Assembly (NCBI RefSeq): GCF_018446385.1 | Contig: NC_055991.1 | Span: 120,757,794 to 120,821,793 of the forward strand | Direction: 5' to 3' | Length of the DNA stretch: 64,000 nucleotides | Source: Zingiber officinale | Taxonomy: Eukaryota > Streptophyta > Magnoliopsida > Zingiberales > Zingiberaceae | Shown here: piece by piece, positions 11,385-23,700 of the stretch | Numbering within the stretch: position 1 is the stretch's first letter | How the letters are laid out: each line of letters begins with the position of its first letter | Made by a program: the position numbers and the translations under genes | Notes under the pieces: generated by a model | What the model saw: only the letters and a program-made list of their open reading frames with translations | Told to the model about the DNA's origin: nothing | Database searches by the model: none

Positions 11385-12111
11385 AAGAAATTTCATGATA
11401 ATCATGTGTAGTTTCTTGCGTCATGTTTTTGTTCGTGGTAGTGTGTGGTTAAGGATATGACTTTTAGCATTATAGCAGCTATTATTATTGCAAACTAGAA
11501 GCAGCGAAAGTTTTCACGGATACAACTGTTGTTGGCGCACGTGAGAATAGCGTACTGTTGTGTTTTCTTCACTAAATTGTAAACGAACATTGTAAGATGG
11601 AGGACAGTCTCTATCCATTTCCAATGTTGTAAGCCCTTATTATTATTTTTTCCCAGTTTTCTTGTGAGGTTGGTAAGCCACCGCAAAAATCATTTACCTT
11701 CCTCTTTACAGGTAAAAATAAAAAAAATACTCCCTGTACTTTTATTATGCTACAAGTGCTTCACATTTTATATTTTTTAATTTTTCAAGATTATTGTCAA
11801 TACTATTTTAACATTTATGAGTTATAATTATATTTCACTAAAATGGTTGATAAGACGCCATATAAAAAATAGAACCCCAAAAATCCAATTTATATTACTA
11901 CTATTATTTGTATTATTTTAAAAAAGATAAATTAGAATTTTGTTTTGAAGCTTATATGAAATTTTATATGACATGGGTAAAACCTGGGTAAGGGCATTTT
12001 AATGGCGATAGAGGATGAGGATAGGAGGGGGAAAGCCTCGCCTCATGTTCACAAACCAGAGGTCTCCAAGCAAGATGCCATAACATCAACTTCTCCGATC
12101 TGACCGGCGCC
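11385..12111. other. Intergenic spacer with CBM20 gene B 3' flank and SET gene promoter region
   Basis: AT-rich sequence with no recognisable frame. The last 100 bases become GC-rich and lead into the start codon of the SET gene at 12112 (context GCGCCATGG). No convincing TATA box was seen close to this ATG. Confidence 0.5.
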
Positions 12112-15100
12112 ATGGATGCCGCTCTCCTTCTCAACCCCTCCTGCTCTCCCGTTCCGTCCCCTCCGCGGCTCTCTCGCTCCCCCGCCTCCCGGGTTCAGAG
12201 GCGACGATGCGCGTCACGCGCCTCTTTCGTAGCCTGCCGTCGGCTGAAACCCTGCCTCGCCTGTGGCGCCGACACTCTGGTCGCTCGATCGGAACGGAGC
12301 TCGCAGACCCTCCCCTCCGACAAGATTAGGGCGGAGGGTGCGGACCTGAAGTCTTGGCTGCACCTGCATGGGTTACCGCCAGGCAAGGTTGACCTCAAGG
12401 AGAGGGCTTCGCATGACGGGAAGCACCACCCTATTCATTACGTCGTGTCCAGTGAGGATCTGCAGGTAGGATTTTGGGGGTCGCTGACGTCTTTTTTTTT
12501 TTTTTTAAAATCACTCTGCCTGGTTTATAGAGCTTATATTTGATTTTTTTTTTTCCGGCAGGAGGGAGACGTTGCATTTTCGGTACCGAATTCATTAGTT
12601 GTGACTCTGGATAGAGTTTTAGGAAACGAAACCATCGGTAAGTCCATAAGAGGGTTTATTTTCTTTGGATTTTCTTCCAACTATGTAATTACTCCTCTGA
12701 AGACTCGACTGCTCAAACATTTCCAGGGTCATGGTATTCACCTAAAACCAAAGGGAAGCTGACTCTAATTGTAATTCTGTTGTCTTCCACTTAAGTCTGT
12801 GAACTCTTGCCTCATACATGTAGAAAATGGTAGAGCTCTCAATGTCCATGTTTCAGCGGGCTATTATTCTGATTCGTGTAAAACAAGATTGACTGGAGTA
12901 TAGGCCTATCTGACTTCTGTCACGGCACTTCAAATCCAAGGCTACTCATCTGCTTCTTAATAAATATATGGTCATTTTATGCTGATGTATGGAAATGCAT
13001 AATTCCATTAATCTTGAAAGTGGAGGGCGTGATTCATAAAGTGGTTGGATTAATATGACATTTTCAATTAGAGCCAAACTTGAGTTGTCATACATAAAAT
13101 AGATACAGGAGTGTTTCACAAAATTTCTATAGGAAACAAACTTGTTAACCACTTCGAACGATCATATGTTTTACTATCTAAATCCGTCTAATTAGTATGG
13201 TGATAATTCATTTATTTGTATTTATACTTTGTCAACTTATCTAGCTATTCTACCTTTAAGTTTTATTATGCTCTGCTCCCCTACTACTGTGACTATGAAT
13301 TCAAGAAATTGCAATGATAATGATGAGCTGAGGTTGATCAATACTCTATGACTGTCTTACTATGGATTTGAGCAGGCTAAAACTCAAGGTCTTCATGAAG
13401 AAGATTAAAAAGCTGTCAATGCTGAAAGGATCTGGCATCGTATGCTCTCGTGTGTCATTCATGGTTATCAATATTAGCTGGTATCGATATTGAACAATTA
13501 AAAAATTTGGGTATTAGTCATGGACCGAGTCGATAGCATCAGTGAGATTGGAATCATTGAGAAAAAATAAAAACAAAAACAAAATTTATTTAATGAATGA
13601 TATAACAACAAGGATTCCAAATGACAAATTTATATTATATTATCAGATTATTAATTATGGAATTAATGATATATCTAATATAATGCTAGTATGGTTCATA
13701 TCAATACTATATGCACATATTAGTATGTATATTATGTAATTTAAAATAATGGTTTTTTGAATAATAAATTAATATCAAATGTAGTTTTAAATAATACAAT
13801 AACAATAACAACCAAGTCTTATCCTACTAGGTGGGGTCGGTGTGTAGTTTTAAATAATCTTTATTTAAAATTATTCCCATTTAATAATTTTATATAGTTT
13901 TTAATATTACTTAAGTAAATAATTGGATATATAGTTTTGTTCTCTTTTTCTTATTTTTCATCACCTTCCTCCTTCCCCCCCACTTCTCGCATATATATCG
14001 AAACACCAGTTCTGTACCAAAATAATATCATTCTAGTCAAAGTGTGAAACACTGGTATAGCTCAAAATGTTAATCCGTTTGTTCCAATAATGACTTATTT
14101 ATGACTGGAAAATTATATATAGTATACAATTTATATATATGCACATCAATATGTGTGATGCAGTATACTTTCTTTTTATTACTATTTTAATGTTGATCAC
14201 TTGGGCACTTGCTTATCGCTTAACACCGACTTGGAAAAGCACGTAGAATGTTAGCAGGAGCCTATGTAATTGATGTTGCCTTATTTTGGAAGTAAACAAG
14301 CCAAGTGGAAGGGATGTTGCATAATTTTGGAAGAAAACAAACTAAGTGGAAGGGGATTAAAGGAGTAAACTAAAATATTTGAATTCATCTCAATGGGCTT
14401 ACCATAGTGTTCCAAGCATTTGTATAGCAATTTACTATTGTTTTTATTTTTTGAGAATCCTATCCTTTGTTCTAATTTTACTTAACACTTTCATTAACTA
14501 TTTTAAAAAATGTTAAGCAAATAGCCATGCTGAATGTTGTTATTTCCTGTTAGGGTTCTATTCTGAATAGTATACATTACAAGAACCTAAATGTAATATT
14601 ACTTTGACGAACGATGCATATTCATGTGTATATATCCTCTGGATTTTGCAGCCGAACTGTTGACAACAAACAAGCTATCTGAATTAGCCTGTTTGGCACT
14701 ATATCTCATGTATGAAAAAAAGCAAGGAAAGAAGTCATTCTGGTATCCATTTATCAGGGAACTTGATCGCCAGAGAGGAAGAGGCCAGCTAGCTGTGGAA
14801 TCTCCTCTTCTTTGGTCTGAATCTGAATTAGCCTACTTAGATGGCAGTCACACAAAGGTATTTACTATTCAGCCCATGGACAAAAATTCTACATGTGTTG
14901 CTTTTAAGTTGGGAATGTGGTTAGAATCCTGTTGTGGCTAAATGAATATTTTTGTAGCATAGATTCTCATGATAATTAACCATTCAGGCTGAAGTTCTTG
15001 AAAGAGAAGAAGGAATAAAGCGAGAGTATAATGAGCTTGACACAGTTTGGTTCATGGCTGGATCACTTTTTCAGGTCTTATTTTAATAATCAGACAAATC

Positions 15101-18100
15101 TGCCGTGTCCTAATTAGTTTTATAAAACTGATTGATGAATTTTCATTTTCTCACAAATTTTAGTGTGATACAGCAATATCCATTTGACATCCCTACAGAG
15201 GCTTTTTCATTTGAGATTTTTAAGCAGGCATTTGTTGCTGTACAATCTTGTGTTGTTCATTTGCAGGTAAATTCTTCTGTATTTTGTTGATATTGATCAT
15301 TCACTTGCCATTAAAGCATTTTTCTCGTTATCAATGATATTCTGACTGGTTGGCTAGGCACTTGTTTTATTATGTTCATTTACCATGTAGGCTTGTTGCA
15401 CTGTCATTCATGCGCATGGGGTAGAAATAAATGTGCTTGTCCTACTAGTTCTTTTGCCCATGTTAACATGATATCCAGCAATCCAAATGTTTCAATATTT
15501 TGATAATTGACTCAAAAGTAATATTTGCTGTGCTTTTGCACACTGGTTTTTGTTGTCAAATTGTGAGTGAAAAAAGACGGAATCAATTGTTTTTCTGAAA
15601 AAAAAATAGTTAGATTTAGGTAAACTATTAATTGTTTTGGCTAATTTTTCAGCAATCACAACACGCACAAGAGAGAAGAGTCTGTGTGGCTTGCTTGAAT
15701 TCTAGCTTAAATGGATTAGCCTCACTATTGTTTGAGATTTTCCACTTAGCTAAACTAAGCCCCTCATCCATCTTTATCACTCAACATCAATTGGGAAAAG
15801 TTATTGACCATTGAGATAGAATATAGTATCATTCTCAGTAGCCTCGAAAGCCCCTGCCTAGTTATCAATAATGTACTGTTAGTTAATAACTTTATATTAG
15901 TGAATATGATGTTAATATCTATTATAATATATTATAACAAATTTTTTGGTATTATAATAATAATAATAATAATAATAATTTGATTATTGACATAATGATA
16001 ATAACCATGACTAAACTAATCTTATTAATTATATTTTTAGTATTTATAATAAGCTATTAATAATTTGATAATTAACAAACCACGATATATGTTCTTATTA
16101 TGATTGAACATCATTTATTATCCCATTATATGTATGAAGTTTTTTGTCTCTTTGACTTTTTCTTAATACTTGCAATTTCAACAATCCTATCAAACGATTG
16201 TGTATGCTTTTACTACCTTGTTATATTGGCCTCAGGTAGAAAACCAGGTGCTGGATCTACTGATTCTACTGCCCACGTGAATGAATGGGATATTCAATCA
16301 CACAATTCTGATATACTATCACAAGAACCATTAGGTTTGGCAATGCTCATGTTAGTTCCAGTTAACACATCTGCACCAATCCTGTAGGCAGAAGTATTAG
16401 ATATCAAATAGGGGTGTCAATTCAGGTAGGTTGGGTGGGTTCAGGTCGGGTTGAAGATTGGTTACCAAAAAAATTCCAACCCGATCCGAATACTCGAAAA
16501 TTCTAACCTGAACCCGGATAACCCGAATAACCTGCTCAACCTGAAAAAAAAACCTTTTTTTTTGTTATTTCCCTATCATTTTTCACTTTTATCTCAATAT
16601 TTCATCATTGTTATAATATATTATGTTATTTATGTACGTTAAACATCTTAATTTTCAAAATAAAATTTAATTTAACCTAAAAAACCCCTAAATCTTAAAT
16701 TTAGGTCAACCCAAACTAACCTGAAACTAAACCAACCCAAAAGCCTCCAATCCGAACCTGAAAACCCTCAATCCAAACCTGAATTTTTGCTGGTCGACTC
16801 AGGTCAGGTTGGCGGGTCGATTCATTTTTTTGACACCCCTAATATCAATCATTAAGGGGAGGTTTGTGTGGACTAAGTGCACGAACTTGTGATGATTCAA
16901 ATAGCATATTGGTCCTTAAGTAGTCTACTTGATCTTTTTGCTTTTTGCTTTTTGCTTTTGTATCAGTTTTGTCATAGTGACAACTTATTATAGTGTATAG
17001 GATACAATGAAGGTCTGCTTTTGGAAATTGGAAATGGGAGCGTGTCCAAGAGTTTGGTGGCCATCCAAATAGGCTTTGTGGCTGCAAGAGGAAAAAAAGT
17101 GGAACAAGAATAATTGAGACAAATATAATTTGTATATGTAGGTGATAACCCTGTGGTGACCATGCATACTAAATAAAAGCTTCCATGATAAATAACCCAA
17201 AGCTATGACTTATGAACTTGGCCTACCTCAACATATATGGCATAACCTTTTGAGTGTTTTAATGGAACATGGTATTTTCTCCATATTTTCACTGCAGTTG
17301 TGAAGCTTCCAAAATTTCTCACAATCTCATGGTGGCCACTTCCTTGACATCTCATTGTTTTATCTACAGTTATGTTTACTACATTTATTTGTTAATGTTA
17401 CTGATGATCATGTATTGGGATATTTGAAACAATCATGCTGATCATGCATTGCAAATCTAAGTGCATTTTTGAACAACCAGCACACATTGAAAATTACATG
17501 GCAGCAACTAAACAAATGAGCTTCTACAACTTATGTCTGTTGAGTAACCATAATTTGAATAATCCATTTGTTTCCAAGGCCTTTCTGAGTAGTCATAGGT
17601 TCTGTTTGTTCATGTAACTATTTCCCTTAAATAATAGCATTTTCTATGTAAAATAGCTTGTTATCATTTAGCATAGTTGAACACTATTTATGAGCCTTAG
17701 TTGTTCAAGTACAACAACCAAGTTTTATCCCACTAGGTGGGATCAACTATATGGATTCTTTTACGACATTGAGCTCTATCTCTTACTATATCATCATCTA
17801 TACTTAAATAAATTATATTTTGTTTTATTGTTGTTAACCAAGTCTTTTTTTTATCTTTCTTTTTCTCGTTTGATATACGTGTTTGTCATACTTTTACATT
17901 GCCTAACTGGAGCATTTATTGGTTATCTAAGTACATGTTCGTACCTTCTTAAATGTATCTCTCAGTTTTCCCTCAATAGATGTAATTCCGACTTTCTCTC
18001 TAATGCTCTCATTTTTTATTCTATCCATTCTCATATGTTCATACATGTTCCTTAACATTCTCATCTTTACAACTTTCATCTTTCGCTCATGTGCTTTAGT

Positions 18101-21100
18101 CATAGTACAACATTCAGCTCCATATATTGTAGCAGGTTTAACTGCGATTTTGTAAAATTTTCCTTTAAGTTTTAGAGGTACTTTACGGTCACATAAAACA
18201 CCCGACGTTCACCTCCATTTCAACCATCCTGCTTGTATTCTATGTAAAAATGGTCCTAAATATCTAAAGTTTTCGGTTTCGGACAACTCATCATCTCCTA
18301 TCTTAACAGTTGTCTCATTATATTTAATATTGCTAAACTTAAATTTTATATATTCTGTCTTTATTCTACCTAAAACATTTTCCTACTAGTATTTCTCGTC
18401 AAGATTCTAGTTTATCATTTACTCCTTCACGTGTTTTATCTGCCAAACAATATCATCTGCCAATAACACGTGTCACGGTACTGTGTCTTGAATGTGTGCG
18501 AATTCGTCTATAATTAATGTAAAAATATAGGGACTTAGAGCTAATCTTTGATATAACCCTATCTTTATTGGAAATGATTCAGTTACTCCATTTGAAGTCT
18601 TTACTATAGTCGTTACATCCTTGTACATATCCTTAATTAGTTCAATATATGTTAGGCTAATGCCTCTCTTTTCTAATACATATAATTTCTCTTGAGATTT
18701 TATCATTCGCTAACACCTCTGGTACATAGCCTTAGTTGTTCAAATAAAAGTTTAAGAAGTATAAATCAACATGCAGATTAAACTTTATTTATAGTTATAT
18801 ATTATTTCTATGTTCTCTCATTTAAAATTTTATTATTGTTATTTAATTTCAGAAATAAATCTCTTAAGAATATTTAAAAGTCTTCTTAAAATGTGAAATA
18901 AACGGATTTAATAAGGCATGACAGGTACACCTCTGAGGGATACAATACGACCATATTTACTGACCTGGACTAGCCTGAGAATTTGGAGACCAAAGGCAAC
19001 AATGGGGCTTGAGCACAAATGATCCAGCAGGCTAAATTACAAAGAAATACATGAATCCAGCAAAGTTGAAATCAACAATAATGCGATATACCTATTATTA
19101 GTTTCATGCTCACCTGATATCATATCTTACAAATTATTCAATTGTTTGAAGTAGAAATTATTCCAATCACTACTAATATTGTCATTTAGAATTGTTTCTT
19201 GCAACTAATCAATTCATAAATTATATCCTAATGTTTTAAAACAAGGAAAGAAAATTAAATACCAGGTTTAGTATCAACAACACAAGAATAACATCAAGGA
19301 GTATAAATATTATAAATGGAAATATTAGTAGGGGACTAATTCACATTATAAGAAACCAATAAAAAGCCTAAGGCCAATCTGAAGATACTCCTCCAGCGCG
19401 GGGAACAACCCAATATGTAATCATCATACATATTTTCACATGCATAACAAATAACCACACTCCCAATATATTTCAAGGCAAGTATCCACCAAGCATTCAT
19501 CATCTACCCAACATGAATAAAACAAGCAACCAATAGTAAGAAATCATCCAACCAACACGTGCATATCAAAGGACTTGTCTCACTTATAAAACATAGTTAA
19601 GTTTCACCTCTATCCTTAGTGGTTATCTCATATATATTTGTTCCATTTTTCACACCTCTAAATATACTACCCTGGCTCACCCTTTTCTCTTTCTTGGTAC
19701 AATTGCCAAGGTATTATAAAGAATATATATATATATATCAAGCATTCTACAAGAGAATAAATTTTTCTAGGTTTTTAATATGAGCACTAGGAGGGTCAAG
19801 CAATCTCAAGATTATAAAAAAAAAGACAGCCCGGTGCACGAAGCTCCCGCTATGCGGGGTCCCGGGGAAGGATCCATTGTAATCTCAAGATTATACATAA
19901 AAAAATTAAAGGCATAAAGATCATCATACATTCTTAACCTTATGAAAACAACCCAATTAAGCATGAAATCAACAATACCTCTTCATAGCTTTTATTGTTC
20001 CCATTTTTGAATTTAAAAGCATAATTTTAGGCTCCTTTTAGTATTTGGGAAAACCAACTTGATTCTTATGACTGAAATTACCTTTGATCCATGCATAAGA
20101 TCCTCGTAAAAATTCAATCCAACATTGGAAAACACTTGCCTTACTAAACAGGTACAATTTGATCCTTTAAAATGACTTTAAACCTCTACTAAATTTCAAT
20201 CTGCAAATAATAGCCAAAGTCAACAAGAAAGCTTCATTTCCAAGCTTCTCAAAATCAATTGTAGTAGTAGGGAGGGTTACTAGAAGAAGATTTCATGTTC
20301 CTCTCAATGGAAAGGCCGTGAATTCCTCGTACTCCATTGTCTTGGAAAGATTAATGTCACCAAATTCATTAATAATATATTTAGGTCTAGGTTTATCCAA
20401 ATAATTGAAGGAGAAAACTCACATGACCATCCTAGCCTCCATACAACCCAAAAGAAATAGAAATTGCATAGTTTCTCACCTTGAATCAAAGAGGAAGATT
20501 CTTCTAGAGTTGCTTCCCTCTTCCACAGGAAGCCACAAAGTGCTTGCCCACCAAGGTGGGAGGAGGGGCACATGACTTGGGAAGAAGAAAAGATATTGCC
20601 AGATGAAAAGAGGTGTGCGATCCCCCTAGTTGAAAAAGAAAAAAAAAAAAAAATCAAAGAGAAAACCAACTCCAAAATTTAACCCAAAGCATATGTATGT
20701 TTATGGTTACACCTTACATTAACCACATCTCACTCAATTTGGCTCCGAGTTGAAAGAAAGCCCAAAAGAATGTTAATTAAGCCCCCTAGTTGAAGGCCTC
20801 AACATCTACTCCAAAGAATCTCAGTTTGACTTTTTCTCAATCTAAATAAAAAATCATGAATAAAATTACATAATTACTTTTATTTTATTTATAAAAACAA
20901 CAATAATAATTAGTGCAAATCATGAACATTACATGAACTTTTTTTGATTAATTTTCTTTTTCATTCTAAATATCTTGGCATTGCCTGTTGCTTCCACTGT
21001 TATGTTAGAGAACTATCTAATCCATGAGAAATATCATGTTATATATTTTTTTTCCTTGAATGGTAATTATTCAAATTCTTTTGCTTGTCTTTACTTGTTT

Positions 21101-23700
21101 GTTTATTTCATCAAGAGCAGAAGGTAAGTTTGGCCAGAAGATTTGCATTAGTTCCTTTGGGACCTCCATTGTTGGCTTACAAGAGCAACTGTAAAGCAAT
21201 GTTAACTGCTACTGATACTGCTGTTCAACTAGTAGTTGATCGTCCTTACAAAGCTGGAGAGCCTATTGTTGTATGGTAATTGGTTTTTTATTTAAAACTA
21301 ATTTTAGGTGTTATGCCATTGTCAGCTAGCCATTGATCTACACCTTGTTGTCTTTGTATATTTGCAAGATCACATTAACAGATATCTCAACTTTATTGAA
21401 TAGGTGTGGACCACAACCAAACTCTAGGTTGCTTCTCAATTATGGTTTTGTTGATGAAGACAATCCTTATGACCGTATATTAATTGAGGTGAATCTCACA
21501 TTGACTTGTCTTTCTTTTGTAGTATCTCGCTTGCTTTGTTAACTGGTATAACTTTCTTCCATAAATGGACTCCAGGCATCTTTAAATACAGAAGATCCTC
21601 AATACCAAGAAAAGAGAATGGTTGCTCAGAGAAATGGAAAGCTAGCTGTCCAAATTTTCCAGGTACGAAGAACTGAACTTTCATTCTCTTAATTTTTCAA
21701 GTGCGTATAAAATTGTCTCTTTTTTCAGGTCCATGTAGGTAAAGAAAAGGAAGCCATATTAGAGATGCTACCATACCTCAGATTAGGCTACATATCCGAT
21801 GCAGCTGATATGCAATCTGTTATTTCTTCTCAAGGTCCTACATGTCTGGTACATTGGTCTATCCACTTGGCTCTCCTTTAAATTCGAAGACTTCAATTTT
21901 TTGATTTCTCATATATTTTGCCTTTTCTGTTAACTGTGAAATCATGGATACTGTAGCAATCACTTGAATATGCCTTGTTCATCCTGTCATTTACAGTTAT
22001 GAAATAAATAAAACTGTCTGACATATTTAGGTTATGATCTGTGTATATAACATAATCAAGATTTCTATACTTGTGCGTTTTAGATTTTTATTTATTTTAC
22101 AGTTGACTTATAAATATATATGTATTTAATTGTGTGTTCTGAAAGTGGTTTTCTATTTTTTTTTTTTTTTGATTATATAGAATTGAAAAAAAAAAATAAT
22201 TTCAACTGAGCCAACCCGAATTTATCATATTTTTGAACTTTTTATTTATCAATTATCTGTAAATGCTATTTCTTGTTTAATTTTTATGTTATTTTGTATG
22301 TATATTATTTTTTGGTTATTTAAGTTTAATTATGTTTATTAGTTTTGCAACATCTACATGTTTTATAACTTTGAATGTATTTTTTTTTAGCTTGGACCAA
22401 GTATGGTTTAACATGGCTGACTTGAGTCCATCCATCTTTGAGATTTAGTAGCATTTTAAAGTTTAAACATTTAATATGTTCATTTTATTGTTTTTGTATA
22501 TTGGGTCAAAATGTTTGGTAGATTATAACTTAATGAGAGGTCCCAGTGATCTGGATCGAGTCAACTAGTTGAAACCTAATCTGAGAGTCAAACTATTAAA
22601 TAGTTTTTTTTCCCCCAATCTTTTCAAGGAATTGAGTCTCTTAGGGTGAAATAGAAGTCATTTCTTCTTACCTTTAAGATATATTTGTATTTGACCGAAT
22701 AAATTTCCATTCTTTGAATCATTGTTTATCTACAAACATGCAAAAATGTTGGAATTTTTTTCTTAGCAAGTACTAAGAAGGTTAAGTTTTTGCCAATTAG
22801 TATAATTTTGCCTGCTATTTTATGAGGCAGTAACCTTTGTTGTCTATTTGAGATTTCCAAGTGCTAGAGATGTTCCTACTTTTGCATGGAGCACTCATAA
22901 GGCAGACTTCCAAAATCAAAAAATGCTAAACGCTTTCATATGTCGATTTTCAACTCTCAGCCAAAAGAAATGAAGATAAATTAAGCCAAAGCATGATTTT
23001 ATGTTGAACAGTTTCTTTGGCTCCATTTCTGAATTCTGTGTCATGGAATGAAGCCTTTGTTATCTCTTCTTGTACCTATTTTGATCCTTGGTTGTGACAA
23101 TTTGAAACTCCAACTCAATTAGTTCATTATTGCAGTACTAGCACAACCATGTTTAGTTTGTCTTAGTTTGTTATCATTGTAAAAGTTGGTTTGTTTATTA
23201 GTTCAGTCAAGGTGATAGAATGTATACTTACATAAGTTTACAAAGTCTTTTTCCTGCTAATGGATGCTGCTTGGGATGTTTTCTTATTGTATCACTTATT
23301 CCAGAGTTCATGTTTGGATAACATTTGGTTATTATCTTACAACACAGCTAAGCCCATGTCTGGAGAGAGCTGTTCTCGACCAACTTGTAAACTACTTTGA
23401 GACTCGGTTGGCTGCCTACCCTACAACATTGATTGAGGATGAAGATATGGTAATGAAGTTGCAGTTTTAGTGCTTATGCCATAGTATTCAAATGTGTTAG
23501 TAAGCAGATTGACATCATTTGATTACCAGCTGGCAGATGGCAACCTCTATCCAAAGAAGCGAGTCGCAGTTCAGCTAGTTAAACTAGAAAAGAAAATGAT
23601 TCATGCCTGTTTGCAGGCTACTTATGGTTTTATACATGAATTACCAGATAATACAATATCTCCTTGTCCGGCTCCTTTTGTGCCACAGTTGAAAATTTAG
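12112..23700 (+). CDS. Plastid SET-domain protein, Rubisco LSMT-like (At5g14260-type)
   Basis: Eleven GT-AG exons: 12112-12465, 12562-12637, 14652-14857, 14988-15074, 15174-15266, 21121-21275, 21404-21488, 21576-21662, 21729-21848, 23348-23449 and 23530-23700. They sum to 1536 nt, or 511 aa. The first about 45 residues (SPPRLSRSPASRVQRRR) are a typical chloroplast transit peptide. The body follows the SET plus Rubisco-substrate-binding architecture: LACLALYLMYEKKQGKKSFW near residue 155, YNELDTVWFMAG near 225, PTEAFSFEIFKQAF near 250, PLGPPLLAYKSN at about 284-295, LLLNYGFVDEDNPYD at 333-347, then a helical C-terminal domain. It matches what I recall of Arabidopsis At5g14260, including length. 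In classical LSMTs the segment before CK carries an Asn-His-Ser motif; here it reads AYKSN, so methyltransferase activity is uncertain and a binding role is possible. Intron 5 is 5854 bp and has collected several transposons. Confidence 0.9.
13796..13842 (-). mobile_element. 47-bp RTE-type LINE 3' scrap with 16-bp target duplication
   Basis: The insert consists only of the 3' terminus shared with the longer RTE LINE at 17.7 kb (AACAACCAAGTCTTATCC, then CTAGGTGGGGTCGG). It is flanked by perfect copies of TGTAGTTTTAAATAAT at 13780-13795 and 13843-13858. This is an extreme 5' truncation in intron 2 of the SET gene. Confidence 0.85.
14266..14362 (+). repeat. Two-copy tandem repeat in intron 2 of the SET gene
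   Basis: About 45 bp repeated twice with a few differences (TTTTGGAAGTAAACAAGCCA versus TTTTGGAAGAAAACAAACTA, each followed by AGTGGAAGGG). No function is evident. Confidence 0.6.
15954..15979 (+). repeat. (TAA)n microsatellite
   Basis: A trinucleotide run inside intron 5 of the SET gene. Confidence 0.8.
16409..16841. mobile_element. MITE, probably hAT-type (433 bp)
   Basis: The ends are inverted repeats, TAGGGGTGTCAA and TTGACACCCCTA. The flanks are ATATCAAA (16401-16408) and ATATCAAT (16842-16849), an 8-bp duplication with one mismatch, which fits hAT transposition. The interior is made of short repeats around AACCCGAA and CCTGAA and codes for nothing. It sits in intron 5 of the SET gene. 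Confidence 0.8.
17709..18727 (-). mobile_element. 5'-truncated RTE-clade LINE
   Basis: It is flanked by a perfect 16-bp duplication AGCCTTAGTTGTTCAA at 17693-17708 and 18728-18743. The 3' end (17709 side) shows the CAACAACCAAG...CTAGGTGGG terminus common to plant RTE elements. On the minus strand the 5' end encodes reverse-transcriptase sequence (GISLTYIELIKDMYKDV, TESFPIKIGLYQ.ALSPYIF, then IIDEFAHIQDTVP). The N-terminal endonuclease and part of the RT are missing, and downstream frames are interrupted, so the copy is dead. The LINE lies antisense within intron 5 of the SET gene. Confidence 0.85.
18744..19816. other. Intron 5 sequence without recognisable gene
   Basis: AT-rich sequence between the LINE and the SINE scrap. 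Some phrases look repeat-derived, but I could not find terminal repeats or target duplications and assign no element. Confidence 0.4.
19817..19880 (-). mobile_element. Au-type SINE 3' fragment (64 bp)
   Basis: The sequence A-run then GACAGCCCGGTGCACGAAGC, CCCGCTATGCGGGGTCCCGG, GGAAGG is the reverse complement of the 3' half of the Au SINE family. It is flanked by the perfect 15-bp duplication AATCTCAAGATTATA at 19802-19816 and 19881-19895. The tRNA-related 5' half is absent (5' truncation). It lies in intron 5 of the SET gene, antisense. Confidence 0.85.
19896..21120. other. Intron 5 sequence, unassigned
   Basis: No gene is recognised between the SINE and exon 6. The 20.2-20.7 kb stretch is less AT-rich and has long minus-strand frames without familiar motifs. 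It may be an unrecognised repeat. The acceptor of exon 6 is at 21119-21120. Confidence 0.4.

Noticed and set aside
20304-20675. 123-codon minus-strand frame in intron 5 of the SET gene
   Set aside because: Low-complexity Phe-rich translation, no motif, and inside an intron of a well-supported gene.
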